In this document: in pieces, positions 48,130 through 58,076 of the stretch | Position numbering within the stretch: position 1 is the first letter of the stretch | Layout: every line of letters starts with the position of its first letter | Assembly (NCBI GenBank): GCA_947628805.1 | Contig: CANRBG010000005.1 | Location: forward strand, 1-64,000 | Length of the DNA stretch: 64,000 bases | Direction: 5' to 3' | Origin: an uncultured Oscillospiraceae bacterium | Lineage (GTDB): Bacteria; Bacillota; Clostridia; Oscillospirales; Oscillospiraceae | Notes under the pieces: model-generated | Told to the model about the DNA's origin: nothing | Databases searched by the model: none | Seen by the model: the letters and a program-made list of their open reading frames with translations, nothing else | Position numbers and translations under genes: made by a program

Positions 48130-49232
48130 GCCTGCACCTCCTCATTGTTCCGGCCGTGAGAGCGGAAACGGACGGTGTATTGGATGAAGAACTCGCTTCC
48201 CAGCAGGAAGAAAAGGATGATGCCTGTGACCACGTCGGAGGCGTAGTCGTTCAGGTGGAACTGGGAGGCGATCTGCACGGCTCCCTTTTCCAGGAACACC
48301 AGCAGCAGGGCGATGAGCACCATGACGAAGGTGTTGAACTTTGCCATCCAGGCCACGATGATGGCGGTGAAACCCCGGCCGCCGGCGGTACTGGTGGAGA
48401 TGGTGTGGCTGGCGCCCGCCACGGCGATGAAGCCGGAAAGTCCACATACCGCCCCGGACAGGGCCATGGTGCGCACGATCACCCGCTTGACGGAGATGCC
48501 AGCGTACCGGGCCGTGTTCTCGCTCTCGCCCACAACGGAGATCTCGTAGCCGTGCTTGGTGTATTTCAGGTACAGATACATAGCCACGGTCAGGACCAGC
48601 ACGATGACCACGTTCAGCAGATACTGCTTGCCAAACAGCGCGGGCAGCCACCCGGCCTGGGTCTGTTGGTTGATGACGCCCACGGAGTTGGAGCCCTTGG
48701 GGTTTTCCCACAGGGCCACCAGAAAACAGGTGATCTGGATGGCGATGTAGTTCATCATCAGGGTGAACAGGGTCTCGTTGGTGTTCCACCGGGCCTTGAA
48801 AAGGGCCGGTATCACGCCCCAGAGCGCCCCTGCGGCGACGCTGGCCACCGTGCTGACGAGAAGCAGCTGGAAAGTGGACAGGGCCCCGCCGCCATAGATG
48901 AGCACCGCCGCCGTGGCGCAGCCGCCCATCAGCATCTGGCCCTCCGCGCCCACGTTCCAGAAGCGCATCATGAACGCCGGGGCCAGCCCCACGCCGATGC
49001 ACAGCAGGATGGACGCGTCCCGGGCGGTGACCCAGGCCCGGCGGGGGGAGCCGAAGGCCCCCTCCCACATGGCCGCGTATACCTTTACCGGGTTCAGCTT
49101 CGTAATGGAGTAGATGAACAGCGCGCTGACCAGCAGCGCCAGCACTGCCGCCGCCAGCCGGATACACCAAGCCCGCCACCAGACAAGACCGTCCCGGCGG
49201 GCGATGTGGATAAGAGGTTCGTGATTGGTCAT
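48126..49232 (-). CDS. ABC transporter permease (nucleoside/BMP type)
   Basis: FWNVGAEGQMLMGG; overlaps neighbouring operon genes. Confidence 0.9.
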   Translation of the reverse strand: MTNHEPLIHIARRDGLVWWRAWCIRLAAAVLALLVSALFIYSITKLNPVKVYAAMWEGAFGSPRRAWVTARDASILLCIGVGLAPAFMMRFWNVGAEGQMLMGGCATAAVLIYGGGALSTFQLLLVSTVASVAAGALWGVIPALFKARWNTNETLFTLMMNYIAIQITCFLVALWENPKGSNSVGVINQQTQAGWLPALFGKQYLLNVVIVLVLTVAMYLYLKYTKHGYEISVVGESENTARYAGISVKRVIVRTMALSGAVCGLSGFIAVAGASHTISTSTAGGRGFTAIIVAWMAKFNTFVMVLIALLLVFLEKGAVQIASQFHLNDYASDVVTGIILFFLLGSEFFIQYTVRFRSHGRNNEEVQA

Positions 49233-50770
49233 GCGCCTGCCTCCCTGCGGAAATTGGTCATGAGATAGCCCACCTGCTCCTTGGTGGCGGTCCGGCCGTC
49301 CACGATATCGTTGAGCCGGCCGCCGCACAGTACCGCGATTCGGTCGCATAGCTGCAGCAGCACGTCCAGGTCCTCGCCTACGTAGATGACCGCCACGCCG
49401 GCCTTTTTCTGCTCGTTCAGCAGCCGGTAGATGGTGTAGGAGGTGTTGATGTCCAGGCCCCGGACCGCATAGGCGCTCATGAGCACCGTGGGGTGCAGGG
49501 CGATCTCACGGCCCACCAGGACCTTTTGTACGTTGCCGCCGGACAGCTGGCGAACCGGCGTCTCGATGCTGGGGGTCACCACCTCCAGCTCCCGGACGAT
49601 GTCCCGGGCCATGTCGTAGGGCCGCCGCCGCTCCACCAGCGGGGACTTGCCGGAGCGGTATTCCTTCAGCATCATGTTGCCGGCGATGTTCATGCTGGCC
49701 ACCAGGCCCATGCCCAGCCGGTCCTCCGGCACGAAGGCCAGCCGGATGCCTCGGTCGCTGACGGCCCGGGGTCCCAGGCCCAGGAGCTCCTCCGCCGGAC
49801 CCTCCGGCCCGGTGGGCCGGTACTTGATGCTGGAACCGGACACGGCCGGCTGCAGGCCGGCGATGGCCTCCAAAAGCTCCTTCTGGCCGCAGCCGGAGAT
49901 GCCGGCCACGCCCAGGATCTCCCCGGCGTATACGTCCAGGTTGATGTCGTCCAGGCGGGTGACCCCGTCCTTGTCCCGGACAGTCAGGTTCCGGATCTCC
50001 AGCCGCCGCTGGGGGCTGGCCGGTTCGTCCCGCTGGATGTTCAGCGTCACGGTCCGGCCCACCATCATATCCGTCAGGGCCCGGACGTCCGCCTTGGCGG
50101 TGTCCATGTCGCCGATGTACTCGCCCTTGCGCAGCACCGTCACCCGGTCGGATATCTCCAATACCTCGTTCAGCTTGTGGGTGATGATGATGATGCTCTT
50201 GCCGTCGTCGCGCATGTTGCGCATGACCGCGAAGAGCTTTTCCGTCTCCTGAGGGGTCAGCACCGCGGTGGGCTCGTCCAAAATGAGTATCTCAGCGCCC
50301 CGGTACAGGGTCTTGACGATCTCCAGTGTCTGCTTTTCCGATACGGACATATCGTAGATCTTCTTGTCCGGGTCCACATCAAAGCCATAACGGTCGCAGA
50401 TCTGGCGGACCTTGGCGGCGATGGCCTTGCGGTCCACCATCACGCCCCCGGGCAGGCCCAGGGCGATGTTCTCCGCCGCGGTCAGCACGTCCACCAGCTT
50501 GAAATGCTGGTGCACCATGCCGATGCCCAGCTCGTACGCGTCGTGGGGGGAGGCGATGGTCACCTCCCGGCCGTTGATGTAGATCTGCCCGCTGTCGGGA
50601 AAATAGATGCCGGAGAGCATGTTCATCAGGGTGGTCTTGCCGCTGCCGTTCTCGCCCAGCAGAGACAGGATCTCCCCCTTGCGCAGCTCCAGATACACCT
50701 TGTCGTTGGCCGTCACGTGGCCGAAGGTCTTGGTGACGTTCACCATCCGGACGGCGAATTCCTCTGCCAT
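49229..50770 (-). CDS. ABC transporter ATP-binding protein, two NBDs (nucleoside/sugar type)
   Basis: LLGENGSGKTTLMNMLSGIY, LILDEPTAVLTPQE; second half LSGGNVQKVLVGREI. Confidence 0.93.
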   Translation of the reverse strand: MAEEFAVRMVNVTKTFGHVTANDKVYLELRKGEILSLLGENGSGKTTLMNMLSGIYFPDSGQIYINGREVTIASPHDAYELGIGMVHQHFKLVDVLTAAENIALGLPGGVMVDRKAIAAKVRQICDRYGFDVDPDKKIYDMSVSEKQTLEIVKTLYRGAEILILDEPTAVLTPQETEKLFAVMRNMRDDGKSIIIITHKLNEVLEISDRVTVLRKGEYIGDMDTAKADVRALTDMMVGRTVTLNIQRDEPASPQRRLEIRNLTVRDKDGVTRLDDINLDVYAGEILGVAGISGCGQKELLEAIAGLQPAVSGSSIKYRPTGPEGPAEELLGLGPRAVSDRGIRLAFVPEDRLGMGLVASMNIAGNMMLKEYRSGKSPLVERRRPYDMARDIVRELEVVTPSIETPVRQLSGGNVQKVLVGREIALHPTVLMSAYAVRGLDINTSYTIYRLLNEQKKAGVAVIYVGEDLDVLLQLCDRIAVLCGGRLNDIVDGRTATKEQVGYLMTNFRREAGA

Positions 50771-50848
50771 GGATAAACCTCCTCGGTAGGGTATAAGGAA
50801 AAACAAGGCGCCGCTCTGAAATGGGGCGGCGCCTTGTGTAAAAACGGT

Positions 50849-52090
50849 TTACTCCTCGGTGGTCAGCTCGGTGATGCCGTCGATGCGCAGGGAGAAGTAA
50901 GGCGCGGAGCGCAGCTCGGGATCGGACTCATAGAAGATGCCGTCCTTGATGGCCTCGCCCTCGTCGCCCACGAAGTCGCCGTCAACGTCAAGAGCCAGGA
51001 AGCTGGTGGGATTCTCGCCGTCCACGGTGAAGGTGGAGCAGTCGAACACCTGCAGGCTGCCGTCGGTCAGGCCGGCCTCGATCTGCTCGACCTTCTCAGC
51101 GGTGCCCTCGGCGCAGGCGTCGCCCAGGGGGAAGATGTAGTTGGCGCCCTCGTTGTAGCCCTCGGACCAATCGGTGGGGATCTCGGTGCCGTCGATCATG
51201 CTCTGCAGAGCAAAGGTGTAGTACACGGACCAGTCGTTGCCGGCGGAGGTCAGGGCCACGTCGGGTGCCACCTCCAGCATGCTGATATTGTAGCCCACGC
51301 AGAACACGGTGTGGCCGGCCTCATGATAGGCCTGGACCTCGGCGGGTGCGCCGGTGGAGTCGGCGTGCTGACCGATGATGACGCAGCCGTCGGCCATCAG
51401 GGAGTTGGCGGCGCTGCCCTCGGCGGTGGGATCGAACCAGGAGTTGGTGTAGCGCACGTCCATGTGCACGTTCTCCACGATGGAGCGGATGCCCAGATAG
51501 AAAGCGGTGTAGCCGCTGACCACCTCGGCGTAGGGATAGGCGCCCACGTAGCCCAGCTTCACGTTGCCGTCGGCGTCGTAGTTGTCGTCGGTCAGTTCGT
51601 CGTTTTCAATGAGCTCGGCCAGCTTCATGCCGGCCACCACGCCGGAGACGTAGCGGGACTCAAAGGTGTGGTTAAAGGCGTTCTTCAGGTTGTCCAGGCC
51701 GGAAGCGGCGGCCAAGTCGCCGGTCATGGCGCAGAAGGTGATGTCGGGATACTCGCTGGCCACCTGCTGGGTGTAGGTCTGATGGCCGTAGGAGTCGGTG
51801 AAGATGATCTGGCAGCCGTTGTCGGCCAGGTCATAGCAGGCGTCGGCGGCCTCTTCGTTCTCGCCCACGTTGTACTTGTAGGTGACGTTCTCGGCGGGCA
51901 CGCCCAGGGCCTCCATGGCCTTCTCCAGGCCGGTGATGTGGGCGATGTCATAGCCGGAGTTGTTGTCGCCGATGCAGACCATGCCGATCTTCAGGTCCTC
52001 GGGAGCGATGCCGCCCTCGTCGGCGAAGGCGCACACGCCCAGGCTCAGGACCAGGCACAGGGCCAGCAGCAGGGAAGAGAACTTTTTCAT
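50849..52090 (-). CDS. BMP family ABC transporter substrate-binding protein
   Basis: Signal peptide; KIGMVCIGDNNSGYD..., IIFTDSYGHQTYTQQVASEYPDITF, CVIIGQHADSTG. Confidence 0.92.
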   Translation of the reverse strand: MKKFSSLLLALCLVLSLGVCAFADEGGIAPEDLKIGMVCIGDNNSGYDIAHITGLEKAMEALGVPAENVTYKYNVGENEEAADACYDLADNGCQIIFTDSYGHQTYTQQVASEYPDITFCAMTGDLAAASGLDNLKNAFNHTFESRYVSGVVAGMKLAELIENDELTDDNYDADGNVKLGYVGAYPYAEVVSGYTAFYLGIRSIVENVHMDVRYTNSWFDPTAEGSAANSLMADGCVIIGQHADSTGAPAEVQAYHEAGHTVFCVGYNISMLEVAPDVALTSAGNDWSVYYTFALQSMIDGTEIPTDWSEGYNEGANYIFPLGDACAEGTAEKVEQIEAGLTDGSLQVFDCSTFTVDGENPTSFLALDVDGDFVGDEGEAIKDGIFYESDPELRSAPYFSLRIDGITELTTEE

Positions 52091-52158
52091 TTGTTGCCTC
52101 CTAAAAAATGTTTTTCTGGAAAGAAATAAACGGGCGGCCCGTGGGGCAGGCCGATCCG

Positions 52159-52731
52159 TCAATGGATAAAGGTAAGGCCGTCGTCGGACATGGACCCGAT
52201 CCGGGCCAGGGACTCGATACGCAGGCCCTCCGCCCGCAGACGGGCCCCGCCGGGCTGGAACGTCTTCTCCACCGCGATGCCCGCGCCCACCAGCGTGGCC
52301 CCCGCCTGACGCACCAGGTCGCACAGACCCTCCAGCGCCGCGCCGTTGGCCAAAAAGTCGTCGATCAGCAGCACCCGGTCCGTGGGCAGCAGATATTCCT
52401 TCGCCACGATCACGTCGTAGATGTTGCCGTGGGTGTAGCTCTCCACCCGGGTGGTGTAGACCGAGCCGTCGATGTTTTTGGTTTTTGTCTTTTTAGCGAA
52501 TAAAACAGGGCGCCCGAACTCCTGGGCCGCAATGCACGCGAGCCCGATGCCGGATGCCTCGATGGTCAGTATTTTATTGACGTTGTCGTCCTGAAACGCG
52601 GTGTGCCATGCCTTGGCAAGCTGGGCGAACAGCTCCACGTCCATCTGGTGGTTCAGAAAGCCGTCTACCTTCAGGATGCCGCCCGCGCGCACTTTCCCGT
52701 CCCGCAGGATACGCTCCTCCAGCAGTCGCAT
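52159..52731 (-). CDS. xpt: Xanthine phosphoribosyltransferase
   Basis: PRTase motif VLLIDDFLANGAALEGL; MRLLEERILRDGKV...LKVDGFLNHQMD. Confidence 0.93.
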   Translation of the reverse strand: MRLLEERILRDGKVRAGGILKVDGFLNHQMDVELFAQLAKAWHTAFQDDNVNKILTIEASGIGLACIAAQEFGRPVLFAKKTKTKNIDGSVYTTRVESYTHGNIYDVIVAKEYLLPTDRVLLIDDFLANGAALEGLCDLVRQAGATLVGAGIAVEKTFQPGGARLRAEGLRIESLARIGSMSDDGLTFIH

Positions 52732-52897
52732 GGGAAACCCCACCTCCAACGGCCATCGGCCTTCGATAATTCATTCTACTACGGCGCCGGACAGGTTTTC
52801 AATTGACAGATACTTAGAGCTTTTTCCATTTTTCAACCAAATTTTATGCACTTCCACAAGCCCTAGGAATTATGTAAATCCACCGCCGCAAGATATG

Positions 52898-52931
52898 GAA
52901 AATGACGCCCTCACCAGGGCGTCATTTTATC
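52898..52931. terminator. Hairpin terminator overlapping HAD gene 3' end
   Basis: AAAATGACGCCCT-CACC-AGGGCGTCATTTT. Confidence 0.7.
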
Positions 52932-53456
52932 CTTTTTTACCAGCCAGGCACGCTTCGCCAGCCGGGCCAGGGGATCGTCGGACCGGGAGTCGGACCAGAA
53001 GCCCTCGATGGGCGTATCCCCATACCGCTGGCGGTACCGGCGGACCTTTTCCTGGCCGTGGCAGTTCTCGCCCTGATAGACGCCGGTATCCTGGTCCACG
53101 GGGGAGGCCATCAGCGCGAAGCCCAGCGCGTTCGATACCGGCCGCAGGAGAAATTCCGGGGAGGCGGAGATCACCAGATCGTCCGGCCGCTGTTGGGCCA
53201 GATACCAGGGGCAGACATCGCCTATGTGCTCACGCCAGAAGGTCTCCGGCGCGGCGGCGGGCACATGGCGCAAAAAATGGTAAAATATCTGCTTGCACCG
53301 GGTCTTGGGCTTGATCTTCAATCCCAGGCAGGTGAATGCCCAGATGGTGCAGGGCAGAGTGAGCCAGGCGGCCGGGTACCGCCGCAGGCACCAGAGGTAA
53401 AACTGGGCGGTGCTGTCCCGGGGATAGATGGTTTTGTCGAAGTCGTATACGTTCAT
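52911..53456 (-). CDS. HAD-IB family phosphatase
   Basis: MNVYDFDKTIYPRDST, VISASPEFLLRPV, GFWSDSRSDDPLA. Confidence 0.85.
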   Translation of the reverse strand: MNVYDFDKTIYPRDSTAQFYLWCLRRYPAAWLTLPCTIWAFTCLGLKIKPKTRCKQIFYHFLRHVPAAAPETFWREHIGDVCPWYLAQQRPDDLVISASPEFLLRPVSNALGFALMASPVDQDTGVYQGENCHGQEKVRRYRQRYGDTPIEGFWSDSRSDDPLARLAKRAWLVKKDKMTPW

Positions 53457-54250
53457 TTGAGGGTCTTGGTCTTTTCCACCGCGTCGATGATGGCGTCGGA
53501 GGCGGCGGCCCGGAAAGCGGACCGCTCCAGGGTCAGGACCCCCTGGATAGTGGTGCCCCCGGGGGAGCAGACCGCGTCTTTCAGCGCGCCGGGGTGGCGG
53601 CCGTCCTGCCGGGCCAGAGCCCCGGCCCCCTCCACCGCCGCGGCGGCGTATAGGAGCGCCCGGGCCCGGGGCATCCCGCAGGCCACGGCCCCGTCCGCCA
53701 GGGCCTCGATGAACATGTAGGCGAAAGCGGGGGTGCACCCGCCGATGGTGCCGGCGATGTCCATCTGGTCCTCCGGGCAGGCGTCCCAGATCCCGGCCGC
53801 CCCCAGGGCGGCGATGAGCCTGTCGGTCTCCGCCGGCTCCACGTCTTTGGCGCACCAGGCGATCAGGCCCCGGCCCACGCCCACCGGCGTGTTGGGGCAC
53901 AGGCGGATCACCGGATAGTTTTTGCCGGCCATGGCCTGGATGGAGGCGGTGTCCAGTCCCGCGGCGATGGACACCAGCACGAACCGGTCCTGCCGGGCCT
54001 CCAGGACCGGGGCGATCTGGGCAAGGCACCCGGCCATGTCCTTGGGCTTTACCCCCAGAAAGACGTACCTGGCCGCGCCGGCCACCGTATCCGCCGTGGC
54101 GGGTATGGCGCCCAGCTCCGTAGCCAGGGCCACCGCCTTGTCCGCCGTGCGGTTGGCCAAAAGGATCTGTTTCGGGTCGGTCTTCACCGCCGCGGCCCGG
54201 GCCAGCGCGCCGCCCATGTTCCCTGTGCCGATGAATCCCAAAAGATACAT
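53453..54250 (-). CDS. proC: Pyrroline-5-carboxylate reductase
   Basis: LGFIGTGNMGGALARA, VIRLCPNTPVGVGRG, C-terminal P5CR helix. Confidence 0.93.
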   Translation of the reverse strand: MYLLGFIGTGNMGGALARAAAVKTDPKQILLANRTADKAVALATELGAIPATADTVAGAARYVFLGVKPKDMAGCLAQIAPVLEARQDRFVLVSIAAGLDTASIQAMAGKNYPVIRLCPNTPVGVGRGLIAWCAKDVEPAETDRLIAALGAAGIWDACPEDQMDIAGTIGGCTPAFAYMFIEALADGAVACGMPRARALLYAAAAVEGAGALARQDGRHPGALKDAVCSPGGTTIQGVLTLERSAFRAAASDAIIDAVEKTKTLK

Positions 54251-54336
54251 ATTCTCTCTGTCCTCCTGTCTCTGTTGTCCCTTTCATGGGACAGTTCCGG
54301 TTGCGGAAAGGCTCCGCGTATGGTATACTCTTCCTG

Positions 54337-55047
54337 TTACCAAGGGCCCGACACGGTGGGCTCCCCGCCGGCGGCCCTGATTGCCGCCAGGGCCAGGGCC
54401 CGGGTGGCGTCCAGACAGTCCGCCAGCAGACCCAGCTCCTCGAAGGCCAGGGGAAGCTCCGTGCAGGCCAGCACGAATTTTTCCGCGCCCCGGTCCCGCA
54501 GGTCCCGCAAGATGTCCCGGACCGGAATGGACGAGAGCGGGACGGCCCGGGCTTTCACGCCCTGGTAGATGAGGCGCATGACCTGCTCCTGCATGGCCGG
54601 CGAGGGATACACGGCCCGGACGCCCGCCTGGGCCAGGGCCTTTTCGTAGACCCCGCTTTGGACGGTGCCGTCCGTGGCCAGGACCCCGGCGGTCTTCACG
54701 CCGGCGGCTTTCAGCGCGGCGGCGGCCTCACGGGGCATGTGCAGTACCGGTACGGATACGGACGCGGCCACCGCGTCGTAGAAATAATGGGCGGTGTTGC
54801 AGGGCATGATGAGTATTTCCGCCCCCGCCGCCTCCAGCTGCCGGGCGGTCTTAATGAGCTCCGGCGTGGGGTCCGCGCCCCCGTGGAGGATAGCGGCGGT
54901 CCGGTCCGGGATGGCGGTGTTGCAGTCGGCGATCACGTGCAGGTGGTCCTGGTCGCAGGCGGCCCTGGTGAGCTCCGTCAGCTTCGCCGTCAGGTCCCAT
55001 GTGGCCGCCGGGCCCATGCCGCCGATCACCCCGATCGTCTTTTTCAT
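54337..55047 (-). CDS. Aspartate/glutamate racemase family protein
   Basis: IGVIGGMGPAATWDLTAKL, LIMPCNTAHYF, FVLACTELPLAFEEL. Confidence 0.9.
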   Translation of the reverse strand: MKKTIGVIGGMGPAATWDLTAKLTELTRAACDQDHLHVIADCNTAIPDRTAAILHGGADPTPELIKTARQLEAAGAEILIMPCNTAHYFYDAVAASVSVPVLHMPREAAAALKAAGVKTAGVLATDGTVQSGVYEKALAQAGVRAVYPSPAMQEQVMRLIYQGVKARAVPLSSIPVRDILRDLRDRGAEKFVLACTELPLAFEELGLLADCLDATRALALAAIRAAGGEPTVSGPW

Positions 55048-55126
55048 GCCGCGCCTCCTTCCGGTTTGATCTTATTTTAGGGCAGGCGGTGGCCCCCGTC
55101 AAGCACGATTTGAAAGGATCGAATTT

Positions 55127-55936
55127 ATGGATACAAGACCCATTGGCATTTTCGACTCTGGCCTGGGGGGCCTCACCGCCGTGCGGGCCCTGGTCCGAAC
55201 GGCCCCTGGGGAGAGCTTCGTATATCTGGGGGATACGAAAAACGCCCCCTACGGGGACAGGTCCCGGGACCAGATCCAGGCCCTGTCCCGGCAGAACGTA
55301 CGTTTTTTGCAGGGCCGGGGCGTGAAAGCCCTGCTGGTGGCCTGCAATACCTCCACCGCCAACGCCATGGACGTCATGCGCGCCCAGGCGGGGACCCTGC
55401 CGGTGGCGGGGGTCATCGAGCCCGCCGCGGCGGCGGCCGTGGCGGTGACCGGAACGGGCCGGATCGGCGTGCTTGCCACGGCGGCCACGGTGGCCAGCGG
55501 GGCCTATGAGAGAGCGGTGCGGGATCTGGCTCCAAATGCCCGGGTCACGGCGGTGGCCTGTCCCCGGCTGGTGCCCCTGGTGGAGAGCGGCAGGACGGAC
55601 CCGGCGGACCCGGAGCTGACGGAGGCGGTAGAGGCATATTGCGCGCCGCTGCTGGCGGCGGGGGTGGACACGGCGGTGCTGGGCTGCACCCACTATCCCC
55701 TCATCCTGCCGGCCATCCGCCGGGCTCTGGGGCCGGAGGTGGCCCTGATCGACTCCGGCGCGGCCAGCGTGGGCGCGCTGCTGGGGGAATTGGAAAAGCG
55801 GGACGCTCTGGCCGGCGGGGAAAAAGAGGGCCGCCGTCAGTTCGTATGCACCGGCGGCATGGAGCGGTTCGCGTTCCTGGGCTCCGCGTTCCTGGGCTGG
55901 GACATCCGCCCGGCCACGGAACAGGTATCTCTTTGA
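55127..55936 (+). CDS. murI: Glutamate racemase
   Basis: PIGIFDSGLGGLTAVRAL, LVACNTSTA, VLGCTHYPLI. Confidence 0.95.
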   Translation: MDTRPIGIFDSGLGGLTAVRALVRTAPGESFVYLGDTKNAPYGDRSRDQIQALSRQNVRFLQGRGVKALLVACNTSTANAMDVMRAQAGTLPVAGVIEPAAAAAVAVTGTGRIGVLATAATVASGAYERAVRDLAPNARVTAVACPRLVPLVESGRTDPADPELTEAVEAYCAPLLAAGVDTAVLGCTHYPLILPAIRRALGPEVALIDSGAASVGALLGELEKRDALAGGEKEGRRQFVCTGGMERFAFLGSAFLGWDIRPATEQVSL

Positions 55937-55947
55937 GGTGACGGGCT

Positions 55948-56937
55948 ATGGCGAGAACGGCGAATCAAAAATTGAAGCTTCTGTATCTGTGCCGATACCT
56001 GCTGCGCCGGTCCGACGAGGAACACCCGGTGACGGTGGCGCAGATGATCGACTACCTGGCCCGGCAGGACATCGCCGCCGAGCGCAAGAGCGTCTATGAC
56101 GATATGGAGGCTCTGCGGCTGTTCGGACTGGACGTGCAGACCGTGCGGGTGGGCTCCGCCACCGGCTATTTCATCGGGGAGCGGGAATTCCAGCTGCCGG
56201 AGCTGAAACTGCTGGTGGACAGCGTCCAGTCCTCCCGGTTCATCACCGAGAAGAAATCCCTGGAGCTCATCTGCAAGCTGGAGGGGCTTGCCAGCGAACA
56301 CCAGGCCCGGGAGCTGAACCGGCAGGTCTATGTCCGGGGCCGAATCAAGACCATGAACGAGTCCATTTATTATAATGTGGACGAGATCCACGCCGCCATC
56401 GACTCCGACCGGTCCGTCACGTTCCGGTACTTCGCCTGGAGCGTGGACAAAAAGCGGGTCTGGCGGCGGGACGGCGCCCGGTACGAGGTGAGCCCCTGGG
56501 CCCTGATGTGGGACAACGAGAACTACTACCTGGTGGCCTACGACCACGCCGCCGGGGCCATCAAGCACTACCGGGTGGACAAGATGGCCTCCATCGCCCA
56601 GACGGACCGGTCCCGGCAGGGGGCCGGGGCCTTCGCCAAGTTCGACATGGCCGCCTACTCCAACACCCATTTCGGCATGTTCTCCGGAGACGTGCAGCCG
56701 GTGCGGCTGGCCTTTGAAAACGAGCTGGCCGGACCGGTCATAGACCAGTTCGGCCAGGACGTGAGCTTGGTGCCCTTGGATCAGGGCCATTTTTCCGTCA
56801 CGGTGAACGTGGCGGTGAACGTGCAGTTTTTCGGCTGGCTCAGCGGCTTCGGCACCCGGGCCCGTATCCTGGCCCCGGCGGCCGCCGCGGAGGAGATGCG
56901 CCGGCACCTGCTGACCCTTGCGGAGTTGTATGATTAA
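55948..56937 (+). CDS. WYL-domain transcriptional regulator
   Basis: N-terminal wHTH; WYL region WALMWDNENYYLVAYDHAAGAIKHYRVDKM. Confidence 0.9.
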   Translation: MARTANQKLKLLYLCRYLLRRSDEEHPVTVAQMIDYLARQDIAAERKSVYDDMEALRLFGLDVQTVRVGSATGYFIGEREFQLPELKLLVDSVQSSRFITEKKSLELICKLEGLASEHQARELNRQVYVRGRIKTMNESIYYNVDEIHAAIDSDRSVTFRYFAWSVDKKRVWRRDGARYEVSPWALMWDNENYYLVAYDHAAGAIKHYRVDKMASIAQTDRSRQGAGAFAKFDMAAYSNTHFGMFSGDVQPVRLAFENELAGPVIDQFGQDVSLVPLDQGHFSVTVNVAVNVQFFGWLSGFGTRARILAPAAAAEEMRRHLLTLAELYD

Positions 56938-57041
56938 AAGATGACCTTGCAGATCAGGTCCATCCAGCCCTCCGCCGTCACAGCCAGGCACACCACCCCC
57001 CAGAACACCACATGATCCAGCACTTTCTTTTTCTTCGACAT
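56934..57041 (-). CDS. 35-aa small membrane protein (not in supplied ORF track)
   Basis: MSKKKKVLDHVVFWGVVCLAVTAEGWMDLICKVIF*; SD-like AAAGGACGG upstream. Confidence 0.5.
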   Translation of the reverse strand: MSKKKKVLDHVVFWGVVCLAVTAEGWMDLICKVIF

Positions 57042-57133
57042 GAGATAAACCGTCCTTTCTGTCTTGTTTGACAAAAGGATACCCGATCGGCTGCCCCAAA
57101 AAACGGACAGCCGGGCGGATGGAGGATCAATTT

Positions 57134-58018
57134 ATGGACAATATGCAGACGGAAAACGGCTATGGGGTCCTGTTCATCGTGGCCACGCCCATCGGCAACG
57201 CCCGGGACATGTCCCCCCGGGGGACGGACATCCTGGAGCGGGTGGACGTGATCGCCGCGGAGGATACCCGCCGGAGCGTGGTGCTTTTGAACAAGCTGGG
57301 CATCCGCAATAAGCTGGCTTCCAACCACAAATTCAACGAGCACGGCAAGGCCCGGTATTTCATCGACCTTTTGAAGGCGGGCCAGAGCGTGGCGGTGATC
57401 ACCGACGCGGGCACCCCCTGCATCTCCGACCCGGGCAACGAGCTGATCCGGTCCGCGGTGGCCGAGGGCGTGAAGGTGGTGGGCGTGCCGGGGCCCTGCG
57501 CGGCGGTGACGGCCCTGTCCGTCAGCGGGTTCGACCTGAGCGCGTTCGTGTTCCGGGGCTTCTTCCCCCGGGAGAACGCGGATCGGGGCCGGCTGCTGGA
57601 CCAGATGCGCCGGGGCAGCGTGCGGACATACGTGTTTTATGAGTCCCCCAAGCGGGTCATGGACGCGGTGGAGTACTTCGCCCGGGAGGCGCCGTCCTGT
57701 CGGATGTGCCTGTGCAACGACCTGACCAAGCTCCACGAGGCCGCCTTTCGGGGCGCGCCGTCGGAGGTCCGGGACCAGCTGCTGGCAAAGGGAAACTATG
57801 AAAAGGGCGAGTTCTGCCTGGTGGTGGAGCTGACAGAGGACTTTCTCGCTCCCCGGCAGGAGCATGTGGTCTCCGCCGAGGCATTGCTGGTGGACGCCAT
57901 GGTCCGGGAGGGCTGCCGGGCGAAGGACGCCATCAAGATCGTGCTGGCCGACGCGGCAAACACCTACAGCAAGAACGAGCTCTACGCCGCCAGCCTGCGG
58001 CTGAAAGAGCTGTTTTAG
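57134..58018 (+). CDS. rsmI: 16S rRNA (cytidine(1402)-2'-O)-methyltransferase
   Basis: FIVATPIGNARDMSPRGTDIL, AEDTRRSVVLLNKLGI, ITDAGTPCISDPG. Confidence 0.95.
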   Translation: MDNMQTENGYGVLFIVATPIGNARDMSPRGTDILERVDVIAAEDTRRSVVLLNKLGIRNKLASNHKFNEHGKARYFIDLLKAGQSVAVITDAGTPCISDPGNELIRSAVAEGVKVVGVPGPCAAVTALSVSGFDLSAFVFRGFFPRENADRGRLLDQMRRGSVRTYVFYESPKRVMDAVEYFAREAPSCRMCLCNDLTKLHEAAFRGAPSEVRDQLLAKGNYEKGEFCLVVELTEDFLAPRQEHVVSAEALLVDAMVREGCRAKDAIKIVLADAANTYSKNELYAASLRLKELF

Positions 58019-58024
58019 ACAGCA

Positions 58025-58066
58025 AAAAATACCGCCCGCCGGATTTTCCGGTGGGCGGTATTTTTG
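58025..58066. terminator. Terminator between convergent genes
   Basis: AAAATACCGCCCGCCGG-ATTTT-CCGGTGGGCGGTATTTTT. Confidence 0.8.
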
Positions 58067-58076
58067 TCGTGAATGC

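Noticed and set aside
49229-50770. Degenerate second NBD (LMSAYAVRGLD in place of canonical Walker B) of the nucleoside ABC ATPase
   Set aside because: Asymmetric/degenerate second NBDs are common in this ABC family; not unusual.
52732-52897. Possible purine riboswitch upstream of xpt
   Set aside because: Searched by eye for the conserved junction/loop motifs; none found, and a plausible promoter lies close to the start codon.
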